64,000 nucleotides of DNA from Anthonomus grandis grandis (taxonomy: Eukaryota > Arthropoda > Insecta > Coleoptera > Curculionidae). The stretch is from positions 1,674,001-1,738,000 of the forward strand of contig NC_065553.1 in NCBI RefSeq assembly GCF_022605725.1. The letters are read 5' to 3'. Positions 10,416-21,659 of the stretch are shown here, in pieces. Within the stretch, counting starts at the first letter, position 1, and each line of letters starts with the position of its first letter. Under the pieces are notes generated by a model. It worked only from the letters and a program-made list of their open reading frames with translations. It made no database searches and was not told the origin of the DNA. The position numbers and the translations under genes are program-made.

Positions 10416-11990
10416 TCCAAGCAACACACGATAGTTAGTAGAAATTAACGAAAAGGTTTATTACATGTTAATAATATATAATTTTTATTTCAAAAAAGTT
10501 AAACGTTTAAGTAAGGTATATTGTATACTATTTAAAGAAGTTTATAAAATGCGATTAATGGAATGAGATAACTAAATAACTTTACTACCAATGTAGATAA
10601 TTTTTCATCATGGTTATGCATCAGGGGGCATTTCTGCCTGACATACAAAGAAATAAATTAATTTTTGCCACTGCCGTTCATAGGTTTTTTATAAGTAATT
10701 TATCGCAGATATTATTTAATTAAAAAAAGTACACCACTGCATTTTTCTAAAATAAATTTTATTTTTGAAATTCTTGATTAATTTTGAGCAAATTTGTATT
10801 CTTAAGTATATTTGTATATCTTATTTGGTATAATTATTGCTTCATACACGTTAATGCATTTCCAGTTTTTTTCTAGATTTCTTCATTTATGATATTCGAT
10901 TATTGCATTATACGACATATATGTGTACGAAAATTATATCGTATCCTACACAGTGGCTTATATATGATATCGAGGTCATTTTATCACATATTTGAGGTAT
11001 ATTTATCGAGTGTAAAGACTAGCTATGTAAATCCCTTGTAAAAAAATTTTAATGCCGAAAAAATAGTAAATTTTTTTCAAAAATAAATGACTTATCTTAA
11101 AAAAACTAAATTTTCCACTTATTTACGATAAAAAATGGCATAACTACTGCAATTTTCATAGCTATACGCCTTGTTTTCGAGAAATAAAATATGTTTTTTT
11201 TCACGTTTTACTCGAAAACCTTTAGGTTATGTGAAAAAAATATAGATACAAAAACTATAGATTTTTGTATCATCTATAATTTTCTTAAAAAGCATTTTTT
11301 TCTAAGGCAATTATTTTCTGCAAAAAACCGTTTTAAATTAACAGTATCCTTAACCCCCCACCCACCCCACACAACTTATCAGTAGGAAATTGTTTTCCAA
11401 AAATCACTGTTTTCCAAAAAAATACGCCTGAACAACAGCTGGTTTCGTGATTAATATTCAATCTAATAACACAGTTTGTTTATTTAAATTTGTTATATTT
11501 ATATATATGTATATTAATAAAAATTTAATACAAAAACAGCGCTATTAGATTGGATATTATGGACGAAAAACGATGATATTTCAAAATAATTCCTTATTGG
11601 GCAAATGTTGGGGTGGGTGGGGGGCTAAGGGTTGAGTTAATGAAAAATAATGTTTTTGCAGAAAATATATATTAATTATTTAATTTAATAACACTGTTTA
11701 CTTAAATTTAAAATAATTTTTTACATAAATATTTAGTATAAATACAGCGTTATTATATTGGATAATATGGTCGAAAAACAGTGATAATACAATTTCATAA
11801 CAATTTTATCAAATATTTGAGCTGTAGTAATTAAATTTAAAAACTAAATATGTAAATCCCGTGTCAATTTTTTTAAATGCCGATATTTTCTTTCTTTTGT
11901 TAACAGAATCGTATATGATATACGTATCTTCTATAGTTTAATAAATATACCTTGATCATATACGCTTGATAAATATAATCAAAATCTCAA
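10416..11990. mobile_element. CCAAGCAACA-ended non-autonomous element, copy 1
   Basis: Begins with CCAAGCAACACACGATAGTT and shares, in the same order, long blocks with 55061-56221: a GGAAT-GAG/AAT block, CTACCAATGT, ATGCATCAGGGGGCATTT, AATTTTGAGCAAATTTGTAT, TTCATACACGTTAATGCATTTCC, GATAAATATACCTTGA and a C-rich CCCTTAACCCCC segment. The far end is not clearly preserved; homology stops near 11990. Inside, a G-rich block (GGGTGGGTGGGGGG, 11610) is the inverse of the C-rich block at 11350, so the copy carries an internal inverted duplication and is longer than copy 2. No transposase is encoded. Confidence 0.6.
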
Positions 11991-13505
11991 ATTTACAAAA
12001 ACCTCAAATCAGTTATTTACTAACATGAATTTCATAATTACTTTAATATTTAACCGATGACAACTTGTCTTAAATTCGCATATCCTAAAAATATAATAAA
12101 ACAAAACACAAAATTAGGATGCTTCACATATCATCAGGAAAAGCTCTAAACACCAAAAGAAGATAAATTAAAATAAATGTTGTTATATACAAAGAATATT
12201 AAGTTATATTATTCATATTTCGAACTTAATATGCACAACGGTATATAATAGCCATTCCGTTCGGGGAATCTTAATATCGAGTTTAAAATTCAAATGGACC
12301 AATCTGATGGGGCCGATATCTCAGAAAATCTAACCCAACGCTCGAATAAATTGGGGTGTTTTTCTTGTTGCCCCTCTGGCTGAGGTAAAATTTTCAAGAT
12401 TCTGCTTTAAAGGATTTAACACATTGATTTATGAGGCTAATGCATATAAACTTGTAGAAATTAGCTTTACATGTCTGGAAAAATCCAGAAAATACACCTA
12501 AAGTATTTAGAAAAGACCTACACCGAAGAAATCACCTTAGCATCACATAAATTAAATGTAATAAACCCAAAGTGACCTTTGATTCTTTGGAAATAATAAT
12601 AATGATAATAATGCTTGATTGTCAGAAAATTTTGCAATTTGTAGACAAATCCGAAGTAAAACTGAAACAATACAAAACAAACAATTAAAAATAGAGAGAA
12701 GACAAACATACACTATATACTATATATGCTATATTTAACAAAATTGTATGTATATACAAGAAAAAGTAAATAAATAAAAAAGAAAGAAAAGAAAAAAATC
12801 AATATATACTAAAATCTATATAAGGTTAAAATGTAAACAAATCATGAGTATATAGCAACACAAGCGCGTACAGTAAAAAATGTAAGATCAATATTTTTAA
12901 ATTTAGGTAACTAATATTAAAAATATAAAAAATTTATAAGAGAAAAAAATAATCTAGATTTAAATATTTTATAAAATTGTCTAATAAATATTTTCCCTAA
13001 AACGCATTTTTCTGGTCCTTAGGACAATACATACAATCCGGCAAATCATCAATAAGTAACTATTTTAACTAACATGGCAACTTTTATATTTCTGTATATC
13101 AAATAAATTTATCGGTGAACAAACTTAAGGCATCATTATATTTTTAATCTGCCAACAAAAGCAGGCACCAAAAAAATACACAAAGCTTACAAAAAATCTA
13201 AATGAGCTTCTAATTTTCAAAACCAGTTTACCAAAATACCAACTAAACTTCAAAAACTCTAAATGAGCATCTAATTTTTCAACCTTATTTCAACTAAAAT
13301 ATTATATACTCATCAATTTTTTTTCTTAAAAGTTTTTATTTTGCATTCGGCAACAGCTTTCGTTAATGAATTACAAAAAAATCCGGCAACGTGCGTTTAT
13401 ACTGGAGCGACAGTTAACTGCGTTTGGGATTCCCATATACGTTTATTGGTTATGGTGTATATAATATTTCAGTAGTATAAACAGTTGTTTTATGCACCGT
13501 TTTAA
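11991..13505. other. AT-rich stretch without recognised feature
   Basis: No coding sequence, element termini or tandem array could be supported. Occasional A-rich runs (12770-12960) are low complexity. Confidence 0.4.
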
Positions 13506-14364
13506 GGTCGGGGCACACATATCCGTACCGAGACCGTACCGTGCCCGCAGCGTAGCTCGGCCGTGTCTCGGTGCGTTATCTCCCAAAACACATATCTTCG
13601 ACACACGGCCGCATCCCGCATCGCATTGGACGGTCATGACGCACTTTAAAGTATTCAGTTTGGATCGAAACTTAATTGGGTTGGTACATTAAATTCATTT
13701 CAAAGAAAAATGTTTTCGAAATTTGGTAATGATCAACAAATGCAGCATTCGCAATACGAGAACAACTAAATGATTTCTTTAGTTCTATAGAGGGCAGAGT
13801 AGATTGGCAGGAAAATACAGCCCTGGCAATTTAAATAATTTAATTTATGGATCATATTTGCCAGTTTTTTTAGATGTTGCATCTTTTTCGCTAAAATGTA
13901 GTAAATAAAATCTAGATCGTGTCAAATTCATGTTTTTTACTAGTTATTTGGTTTCTTCGCCGTAAAATTTTTTTTTCTAAGACGAAAATCCCAAACAACT
14001 AATGTAGAATCTAGTGGTAAAAATATTGGTAATTAAACGTTGTAACCTTTTTTTATGTAAATTTAAAAACTAAATAGCTAAAAATAATTATTATAAACTA
14101 ATAGCTTCTCAATTTCCATTTTAATTTCCAGCTGTATGATCACTACGGGAACGCACCGTCGTCCGTCACCGTCGATTTTTAAAACAAAACTATTCTAGCT
14201 CGTTGCGGACTCGGTGCGGAGTCGGCGCACGGGCACGGTGCGGTCATGTTAAGACTACTTCATATGATTACGAACGACAATTTACAACCGAGACACGGCC
14301 GTGCTACGGTGCGTGCTCGGTGCGTGCTCGGTGCGGACTCGTTGCGGGCATGTGTGTCCCAACC
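13506..14364. mobile_element. GC-rich TIR element (unclassified, 859 bp)
   Basis: The left end GGTCGGGGCACACAT and the inverse of the right end, GGTTGGGACACACAT, match. Similarity continues imperfectly for about 80 bp through CCGAG, CCGT, and ACGGCCGTGTCTCGG or CTCGGCCGTGTCTCGG. The right arm holds short direct repeats of CGGTGCGTGCT. The middle (13640-14120) is AT-rich with no ORF. No convincing target-site duplication is visible (left flank TTTTAA, right flank ATAAAA). It ends 18 bp before the ATG of the MULE transposase, so it could instead be a terminal part of that element. Superfamily unknown. Confidence 0.55.
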
Positions 14365-14382
14365 ATAAAACATTAAATAATC

Positions 14383-14871
14383 ATGGAACTCGATACTGTT
14401 TTACCCGGGAATAGTTCTGATGACAATATTCAAATGGAGAATGAAATAGAAATTCCTTCATATCGTTCGGACAGTGATTCGGAGATTAAAGAATTAGAAA
14501 CAAAAAAAAAGCGTGGCGAGAGTAAGCAGTGGCTCTTTGTAAAAAAATTTACATGTGTTAAAGAAGCGGAGGAAGTTGTTCGTGCAGAAAATACTTGGTC
14601 TATTTTAATAACACATAATATGACTGAAGAAGGAAAGAAAAGGTTTTATCGCTGTAACAAAGTAAAACGTCGTGACACTCAGTGTGCGGCACAAATTTAT
14701 TTACTGTTTGAAGCTACATCAAATGCTGTTTTGCTCTATCGTGTAGAGGCTGCCCATAACCACGAGTCGATTGGAATTCGTTCTGATTACGGAATAAGTC
14801 AGGAAGTTAAGACAGAAATAAACAAACTATTTGATTTACATTTGAAGCCTAAAGCTATTTTAAAAAGTCTT
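14383..14871 (+). pseudogene. MULE transposase, 5' part (FLYWCH-type finger)
   Basis: An ATG-initiated frame reads an acidic N-terminus, then a zinc-finger region of FLYWCH/WRKY-GCM type at residues about 48-128: KQWLFVKKF, FYRCNKVKRR-x(3)-C and the closing HNHE, i.e. Cys-Cys-His-His ligands. It then continues EINKLFDLHLKPKAILKSL, the usual linker before a MULE DDE domain. The frame stays open to 14979, but the last 35 codons belong to the inserted retrotransposon. The partner C-terminal part resumes at about 18976. Such FLYWCH-MULE proteins are DNA transposases of insects. Confidence 0.75.
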
Positions 14872-15099
14872 TTTGGGGTATGTCCTTCTAATAATATATT
14901 TATTAAGCTTTATGCAGGTCAGGGGTCTTATTATGCTGTTAGGGGTTCTTCATTGTATGACAATTATATGTTAATATAATTTTAATTTGCATTATAAATT
15001 ATCCTGTTCTTGTATATGTCAGGTTTATTTCAATACTTCATGATAAATTAAAAAAAAAATTTGATTGTTTATTAGTAGCGATTTCAATTTTAAGTCAAG

Positions 15100-15116
15100 T
15101 TTTATTATTATTATTA

Positions 15117-15160
<44 letters not shown>
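15100..15160. repeat. (TTA)n microsatellite
   Basis: About 20 TTA units with one TTG interruption, located in the 5' region of the non-LTR element at 14872-18975. Confidence 0.9.
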
Positions 15161-15526
15161 GAATTGAGAGGGTTTAATTATGGTAATTAGGATAAGGATA
15201 AATTTTAAGTTTTATAACGAAAGTTCTTGAGCAATATGTTTATAATAAATTAAAAAAATAAATAATATCTTTTGGGGGCATATAATATAATATGGAATAC
15301 TTTTGGAATATTATTATTTTGTTTACATCTGGTTTTTTGCGCGGTAGGAAGTGGATAAAACTTAGAGACCATCAGGCCACATTTTTTTCTTATTATATGT
15401 TTGCATATTACCATATGGTCGACTGTTTTTTTTGTGCATTTTTTTGTGGAATGACATGGAATTTGGAGGGATGGGGCGGTGGGGCGGTTTGGCACGGGTT
15501 TGGGTGGCGAAGGGTTGACGTATACG

Positions 15527-18382
15527 ATGGGGGATAGTTTTGAAATCCTGCAGGATCGGCAATCTGAGGCCAATTTCAGTGTTGCTCATTTAAATCTTCG
15601 CTCCATAAAAACCGGTTTCGATGAATTTCTAAATTATGCCAGTGAATATGACTTTGATATTTTGGGAGTTACAGAGACTTGGCTTACACCAGATGATGAT
15701 AGCTTGATTTTTAACATACCTAGTTATAATTTTATAAGGAAAGATCGGAATGGGCGGGGTGGCGGGGTTGGTATTTATGCAAAGAAAGTCATTAAGTTCT
15801 CTTTAGTAACATTTCCCCATATAACTGATGAGTTTGAGTATTTAAGTATAAGGTTTATTGCAAATAAAAGAAATATTTTATTAGTAAATATATATAGGCC
15901 ACCCTGTTCTAGCATGCCTACATTTCTTGAACTTGTTGAAGAAATTTTTACTATATCTGTTCCATGCTATGATAGTATAATTTTTATGGGGGACTTAAAT
16001 ATAGATTTACTTAGACCAACTGCAGCAACTCAAAACTTTAAGTATCTTTTGGAAGTATTCGATCTTCGGCAACTGATTAATAACCCTACTAGAATCAACA
16101 ATCGGTCTAATACCCTTATTGACGTCATTGTAGCTAGCAGTAACATCGAGTGTCTTAGCTCTAAATCTACCTGTATATCGGAGTCCATATCTGATCATAA
16201 TCTAGTTCAAGCGATTTTAAACTTACCAAAATCTAAATTATGTAAAAAAGTTGTTAGGTCCAGGGACTACAATAGTATTAACATGACTTCATTTGGGGAG
16301 GAGGCCCAGCAGCTACAGTGGCATAATATTTATTATATTTCTGACATTAATCAAAAAGTGTCATTACTTAGCAATAATATTTCCTATTTAATAAATAAAT
16401 ACGCTCCGTTTAAAACAAGACTATATAAGGATAGACCATTTACGCCGTGGATAACGAGTAATATTAAACATCTAATTAAATTAAGAGACAAAGCTCGGAA
16501 AAAATATACTCGACAAAAAACTCTCGTGAATTTGTCATATTACAGGCAATTAAAGAATTATACTAAACACGCAATTAATCGCGAAAAAATTACTTTTTTC
16601 AAGCAAATGTCTACAGAAAAGGGTAAAGAATTTTGGAACAAAGCAAAAAAACTTAATTTTACTAAAAAAAAGATTGACCCTATTCCTGAAAATCTCAATT
16701 TACCCGAGGACTTAAATAATTTTTTTTCGAACACCGTGGGCCCTACTAATTCAACATCATTAGAAAAACCTAACTTTTATAATTCAAATACATTTAGTCA
16801 CTTTGAGACGGAATTTAATATAAGTCTTATAACTAAAAATAAAACTGTCGATATTATAAATAAAATAGGGTCAAATGCAATAGATGGTGATGGAATTTCC
16901 ATTAGAGATCTTAAACTATGTCTTCCTTTTTGTCTTAAGCCATTAGTCAATATTTTAAATTCCTGCATCTTAGAAAACCAATTCCCCGATGATTGGAAAA
17001 AAGCGATACTCATTCCCTTACCAAAAATACCTTGTCCAACAGATTATAAAGACATTAGGCCAATAAGTATTCTGCCTGTCATTTCAAAAATCTTAGAACG
17101 TCACGTATATAACGAAATAGCTGACTATGTTTATAATTTAAAAATTATTCCTGATTGCCAGTCAGGATTTCGTAAATCTTATAGTACTATAACAAGTCTT
17201 ATCAGTATTGTTAATGATATCAGGTTTAAAGAGGATTCAAAGGAAATAACTTGCCTAACTCTTTTAGATCTAAGTAAAGCATTCGATACCATAGATCACC
17301 AAATGTTTTTGGCAAAACTGCACTATTATGGTTTTTCGGCAAATGCCATAAATTTTTTTAGCTCTTATCTTAAAGATCGGTTACATTGTGTCCGAACGGT
17401 GAATGATGGTGAATTTAAATTTTCAAGGTTTTTGTCATTTAAAAAAGGGGTGCCTCAGGGTTCCATATTAGGCCCCTTACTTTTCTCTTTATATGTTGCT
17501 GATATGAATCAGTGCATCGAAAATTCTAAGCTGCACCAATTTGCTGACGACTCCCAAATTTATAATTCTTTTAAAATATCAGACGTTCAGGTGGCACAGA
17601 ATAAAATTAACACCGACTTAAATCAGATTGCTTTGTTTGCTGAAAACCATAACCTCAAATTAAATGCTTCAAAGTCATGTGCAATGTTTTTTTCACAAAA
17701 TAAAAGTCATCTTCTAGATTGCATGGAAAATTTTAAAATTAATATTAATGGAACAGCTATACCAACCGTTGCGGAAAAACGTAATCTAGGGGTTATATTC
17801 GATTCAAATCTCAGCTTTGCCTCCCACATTAAGAACAAAATTAAAATTGCTTACGGTCGTTTAAAAAACTTATATCAATACAAAAATCAGTTACCATCAA
17901 ACACCAAATATTTGCTTTGCAATTCGCTTGTACTGTCTTTGGTGGATTATGCGGACATTGTGTATGGCGACTCACTAACCGTATCTCTGTCAAGGACGGT
18001 GCAAAAACTGCAAAATAGTTGTATGCGTTTTTCCTTTAATATATCGTATAGAGACCACATTACTCCTTATCTAAATTCACATTTTATATTAAATATGAGA
18101 AATAGAAGGAAGTGTCATATGTATAATTTAATTTACAAAATAATTAAATCAGGTCAGCCGCCATATTTAAGAGACTTATTTTTTCACCATGATTATATAC
18201 ACAATGTAAGAAATCCAAACTTAATTAGAATTCCATTTCATCGAACATCAGGTTTTAAAAAATCATTCCAGTATGTAGGCATTCATATGTGGAACAGGTT
18301 ACCGGATTACATTAAAAATAGTTCACCAAAGAAATTTATTGCATATGTTAAAGAAATTCTTCTTGATTCTCAACTAACATAG
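15527..18382 (+). CDS. Non-LTR endonuclease-reverse transcriptase (951 aa, intact frame)
   Basis: The start is the first true ATG (MGDSFEILQD); the frame is open some codons further upstream but only from a GTG. Residues about 20-230 are an APE-type endonuclease: HLNLRSIKTGFDEF, ILGVTETWL, VNIYRPP, MGDLNIDLL and the final SISDHNLV. A linker of about 200 residues follows. The RT runs from about 490: LSKAFDTIDHQMF, KKGVPQGSILGPLLFSLYVA and the catalytic FADDSQIY. The C-terminal part carries a KRNLGVIFD box and conserved thumb residues. The protein would nick target DNA and copy its own RNA by target-primed reverse transcription. All key residues remain, so this copy may be recent. ORF1 was not found. 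Confidence 0.85.
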   Translation: MGDSFEILQDRQSEANFSVAHLNLRSIKTGFDEFLNYASEYDFDILGVTETWLTPDDDSLIFNIPSYNFIRKDRNGRGGGVGIYAKKVIKFSLVTFPHITDEFEYLSIRFIANKRNILLVNIYRPPCSSMPTFLELVEEIFTISVPCYDSIIFMGDLNIDLLRPTAATQNFKYLLEVFDLRQLINNPTRINNRSNTLIDVIVASSNIECLSSKSTCISESISDHNLVQAILNLPKSKLCKKVVRSRDYNSINMTSFGEEAQQLQWHNIYYISDINQKVSLLSNNISYLINKYAPFKTRLYKDRPFTPWITSNIKHLIKLRDKARKKYTRQKTLVNLSYYRQLKNYTKHAINREKITFFKQMSTEKGKEFWNKAKKLNFTKKKIDPIPENLNLPEDLNNFFSNTVGPTNSTSLEKPNFYNSNTFSHFETEFNISLITKNKTVDIINKIGSNAIDGDGISIRDLKLCLPFCLKPLVNILNSCILENQFPDDWKKAILIPLPKIPCPTDYKDIRPISILPVISKILERHVYNEIADYVYNLKIIPDCQSGFRKSYSTITSLISIVNDIRFKEDSKEITCLTLLDLSKAFDTIDHQMFLAKLHYYGFSANAINFFSSYLKDRLHCVRTVNDGEFKFSRFLSFKKGVPQGSILGPLLFSLYVADMNQCIENSKLHQFADDSQIYNSFKISDVQVAQNKINTDLNQIALFAENHNLKLNASKSCAMFFSQNKSHLLDCMENFKININGTAIPTVAEKRNLGVIFDSNLSFASHIKNKIKIAYGRLKNLYQYKNQLPSNTKYLLCNSLVLSLVDYADIVYGDSLTVSLSRTVQKLQNSCMRFSFNISYRDHITPYLNSHFILNMRNRRKCHMYNLIYKIIKSGQPPYLRDLFFHHDYIHNVRNPNLIRIPFHRTSGFKKSFQYVGIHMWNRLPDYIKNSSPKKFIAYVKEILLDSQLT

Positions 18383-18975
18383 GCATTTTAAGAAATTCAC
18401 GCCATCAAATTTTTATTAAAAATATAATTTAATTATTTTTATTTAATTGCAACCATATTATTTTTGAATTCTTACTTTTTAAATCAACACTGGTCTTGTT
18501 GATCTTGCAGGCATAAAAATAAAATTTTAAATGGTTCATTTTGGAATATCTATTCATTTTTGCGTCGTGTTGCCCTGGTTTTCCAGCCTCGGCTCGTGTT
18601 TTTTGCCGCCCTTCCTCCTCTCTGTCTATTGCACAGATGGTACCTATATTAATGTAATTGATATAGTAAATTATTACACTATATTTTTTTTTGTTTTTAT
18701 CTTTTATATGTTTTTAGGGTTTAATGACTTATTTTCTTAATAATTATAATTGGGAAAGTCTTTATTCTTCTTTTAGTTGTAATTAGGTTAGTATGTTTTA
18801 ACGGTCTGAGCAGCACATGCGCGCTAGCTCGTGTATGTGTTATCGGTTGTTTTTATAATCGCAGTTCAGTTCGCATTACTCTTAGCATTGTGTAAATTCT
18901 TGTAATAAAAAAATGTAATTTTCTATGTACAATGTTTAAGTGGTAATAAAAGTCTTTTGAATTTTGAATTTGAAT

Positions 18976-20273
18976 TTGAATTATCTAACAATTCGTAGAC
19001 GTGTTAAATACGGTTCCTCAACTATAAGTCTAGGAGAACTGGAGCGATGGATATTAAATCATACAGCAGTTCCCGAGGACATACACCAAGTATTTGTACT
19101 TTCTTATTATATATTCGAGAATGAACCAATGTCCTTTCGCTTTGCATTGTCTACAAAACATTTACTGGGGTTAGCAGAACGTCATGCAAATATTATCCAT
19201 GCTGATGCAACGTACAAGTTGATTTGGCAAGGGTTCCCGGTATTAGTTGTAGGAAATACAGATAAACGTAGAAAATTTCATCCGATATGTCTAGGAGTTT
19301 CGACAAACGAGCGTTAGGAAGATTTTACCATGTTATTTAATAGTTTAAAAGAACAGGTTTTGTTTGTATACGGACATTCTCTACAACCGTCGGTATTAGT
19401 TTTGTGATGCCGCAAAGAGCATCCAAAATGCTTTTACAGAAGTCTTTGGTCCTGAACCCATTGTGAGAATGTATTGGGCATATGCAAAAACAAAAATGCA
19501 AACCAGGGTTAAACAAGCTTGCTCAGAAAAAACGCCCGAAAGAATATATTACAAGACATTGATGCTTTACAGTCCGTTACTTCTCCTGAACATTTTACTA
19601 GCGCATCACAGCTTTTTATGAGGAAACGGAAAACCCAAACTAATTTTATTAAATACTTCAAAGAAGAGTGGTTAACTCAAAATCGCAATTGGTACCTAGG
19701 TGCTGCCCCAGGATCACCAGCCACAAACAACGCACTGGAATCGTTTAATAGAACCATAAAAGATAGCAATACATTACGCGAAAGATTTCCTTTGTCTCGT
19801 TTTTTGGTTATCGCATCGGAGATCGTTAACGAATGAACCTGCAAAACTACAGAGGAGTCCTTTTCAATTACTACGCTTATTAAACTTCCTGATTGGACAA
19901 AAGCATATCAATGGGCAAAATTAGACAAAAAAATAAAGGTGTTAGATGCTGACACGAAGAACAATGTCTATATAGTACCAGGAGGTCAAGTATTGGATGT
20001 TCAGGCTGAAAAACCTTGGGAAACTTTTGATGAATTCAAAGAATTTTGTTTTTCCACTTGGAGAGTAACAATTCCCAAAGAAAAAGATGATTGGATGAAT
20101 GGTAGCTGCAATTGTCCAAAGTTTTTAAGATGTTTATGTGCAAACATCTTCTGGGCATAGCGATTAGATTAAAATATACAGTTCCGCCTGTAGAGGCAAA
20201 AAATATCCATATTGGACAAAAAAGAAAGCGTGGACGTCCATCAAAATCCAAACCTGCTTTGGTAATTCAGTGA
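18976..20273 (+). pseudogene. MULE transposase, 3' part (DDE and SWIM domains)
   Basis: Downstream of the retrotransposon the MULE protein resumes as LNYLTIRRRVKYGSSTISL, followed by the catalytic core: IIHADATYKLIWQGFPVLVV (first Asp) and FHPICLGVSTNE. A stop at 19315 and frameshifts follow. 19519-19836 has the late domain with APGSPATNNALESFNRTIKD and LRERFPLSRFL. 19939-20273 has the SWIM-type finger CNCPKFLRC, a one-base frameshift at about 20137, then CKHLLGIAIRLKYTVPP and an AT-hook-like RKRGRPSKSK before the TGA at 20271. The order FLYWCH-DDE-SWIM identifies a Mutator-like element. Its TIRs were not found. Confidence 0.8.
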
Positions 20274-21657
20274 TGTTTTTAATGTATTGAAGTCTTATTA
20301 ATAATTTGTTTAATGTTCACTCTTTTTTGTTTTGTGGTTCAAATACTGTTTTAAAAATGGCATTTTTTGTTCTTTTTGTTTTATAAATAGAAGACAATAA
20401 AGTATATTTGTGATGCCTATTTTTGTTTTATTTTATGCTCACTAGCTTTTGTCATATTATAAAGTATGAAGTTCAAACAGTTTTTAGAAGCTTTATTATT
20501 TAAATAGCTATCCAGATTAGTATAAAACAGTTGACAATATTAACTTTATTAGATGCTAAAGATAAGATGCTCAATAAGTATTTTTGTTGCTCCACCCTGT
20601 TTTTAAACGTGCTAAAAAGTATAAAAACTGATGTTCGATTAAATACTACCCCATCAATAATAACTATGGAGAGGTGTTCGCCTAAACCCGTAGTGCTGCA
20701 GCTTATTAACTAATTATTGATTAAATATTATTAAAAAATTGTTGCTGTCAAGTGATCCTTGTTTAGAGAAGGATAATATAGTATGGGGAAAAAGTCTTTT
20801 ATATTTAAACAGAAGCTTTTTTTAACCAATCTTTCAATGATTTTAAATAACATGGGAAGGAGTGCCATTAGACGAATATTCAAAACTTCTGATCTTAATC
20901 ACTTCCTTTATGTAACTGAATAACAATTATTTATTATTCTGCGAAGCTAGTAAAAGTAGAATTTCAGTTTAAATGTAATTAATTTAATAGAATATTAATG
21001 GATTTAAATTGCATTTATTTCTCACACAGAAAAACAAATAAAAAACATGAATTTTGACTAAGGAAATGTCAAATTTATAAAAATTATGTTGTTTAAAAAA
21101 TTACTACATTTCCCTTGAGAAATTAACAAAATTCGAGCTTCCCCTTGTAAAAGATAATGAATTTACTTAAAAAAATGTCATATCAAAGATTTTTAATTTT
21201 ACCTTAAAATTTAATAAATTGGTCCTAAATAAGTAAAAATTTCACTTGAATGTTCTCTTAAAAAATATAACGGATTTACTTGTTGAAACAAAATGAATAA
21301 CGTACTAAAATTTCGCTCAAAAAATTGAGAAAGTTAATTACAAAATTTTAAGAAATATATAAGTTTTGTTTTGTAAAAAAATGTCTAAACATTTACTTAA
21401 AAATCGAATATTTATTTATTTCGATTTCCATATTATTTTTTTTTTGTTGAAAAACTTTTCTAATTAAAAACAACTATAAAATAACACCGGCGCATAAAGT
21501 TTTCCGGAAAAAACGAATTTATTTTATCTGCCGACTCTGTTTCGGAATTTTTTAAATTTTATGAATGTTTTGTGCACAAAACTCGCTAATCAGCTTTATG
21601 CAACTTTTAGGAACGGCAGTTCCAAACTCAAAACACTCTATAAAACTTCATTTGATA
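20274..21657. other. AT-rich stretch without recognised feature
   Basis: Presumably includes the 3' end of the MULE element, but no terminal repeat matching its 5' side was seen. 20950-21480 is AT-rich with A-runs and loosely repeated AAAATTT-x-ACTTGA motifs. No gene. Confidence 0.35.
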
Positions 21658-21659
21658 TA

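Larger units (their letters stand above)
14872..18975 (+). mobile_element. Non-LTR retrotransposon inserted in the MULE gene
   Basis: The insertion of about 4.1 kb is delimited by the break in MULE homology. It has a 5' region of about 650 bp without ORF1 but with a (TTA)n microsatellite (15100-15160), an endonuclease-RT ORF, a 3' UTR of about 570 bp, a TGGTAATAAAAGT motif, and a short GAATTTTGAATTTGAATTTGAA tail (18956-18980). No clean target-site duplication was identified. The same TGGTAATAAAAGT end is found at 28178, so the family has at least two members here. Possible clade: CR1/Daphne-like or Jockey group, not certain. Confidence 0.75.

Noticed and set aside
14862..18962. AAAAGTCTTTT on both sides of the non-LTR insertion as a target-site duplication
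   Set aside because: The right copy lies before the GAATTT tail, inside the element's conserved 3' end, so it is coincidence.
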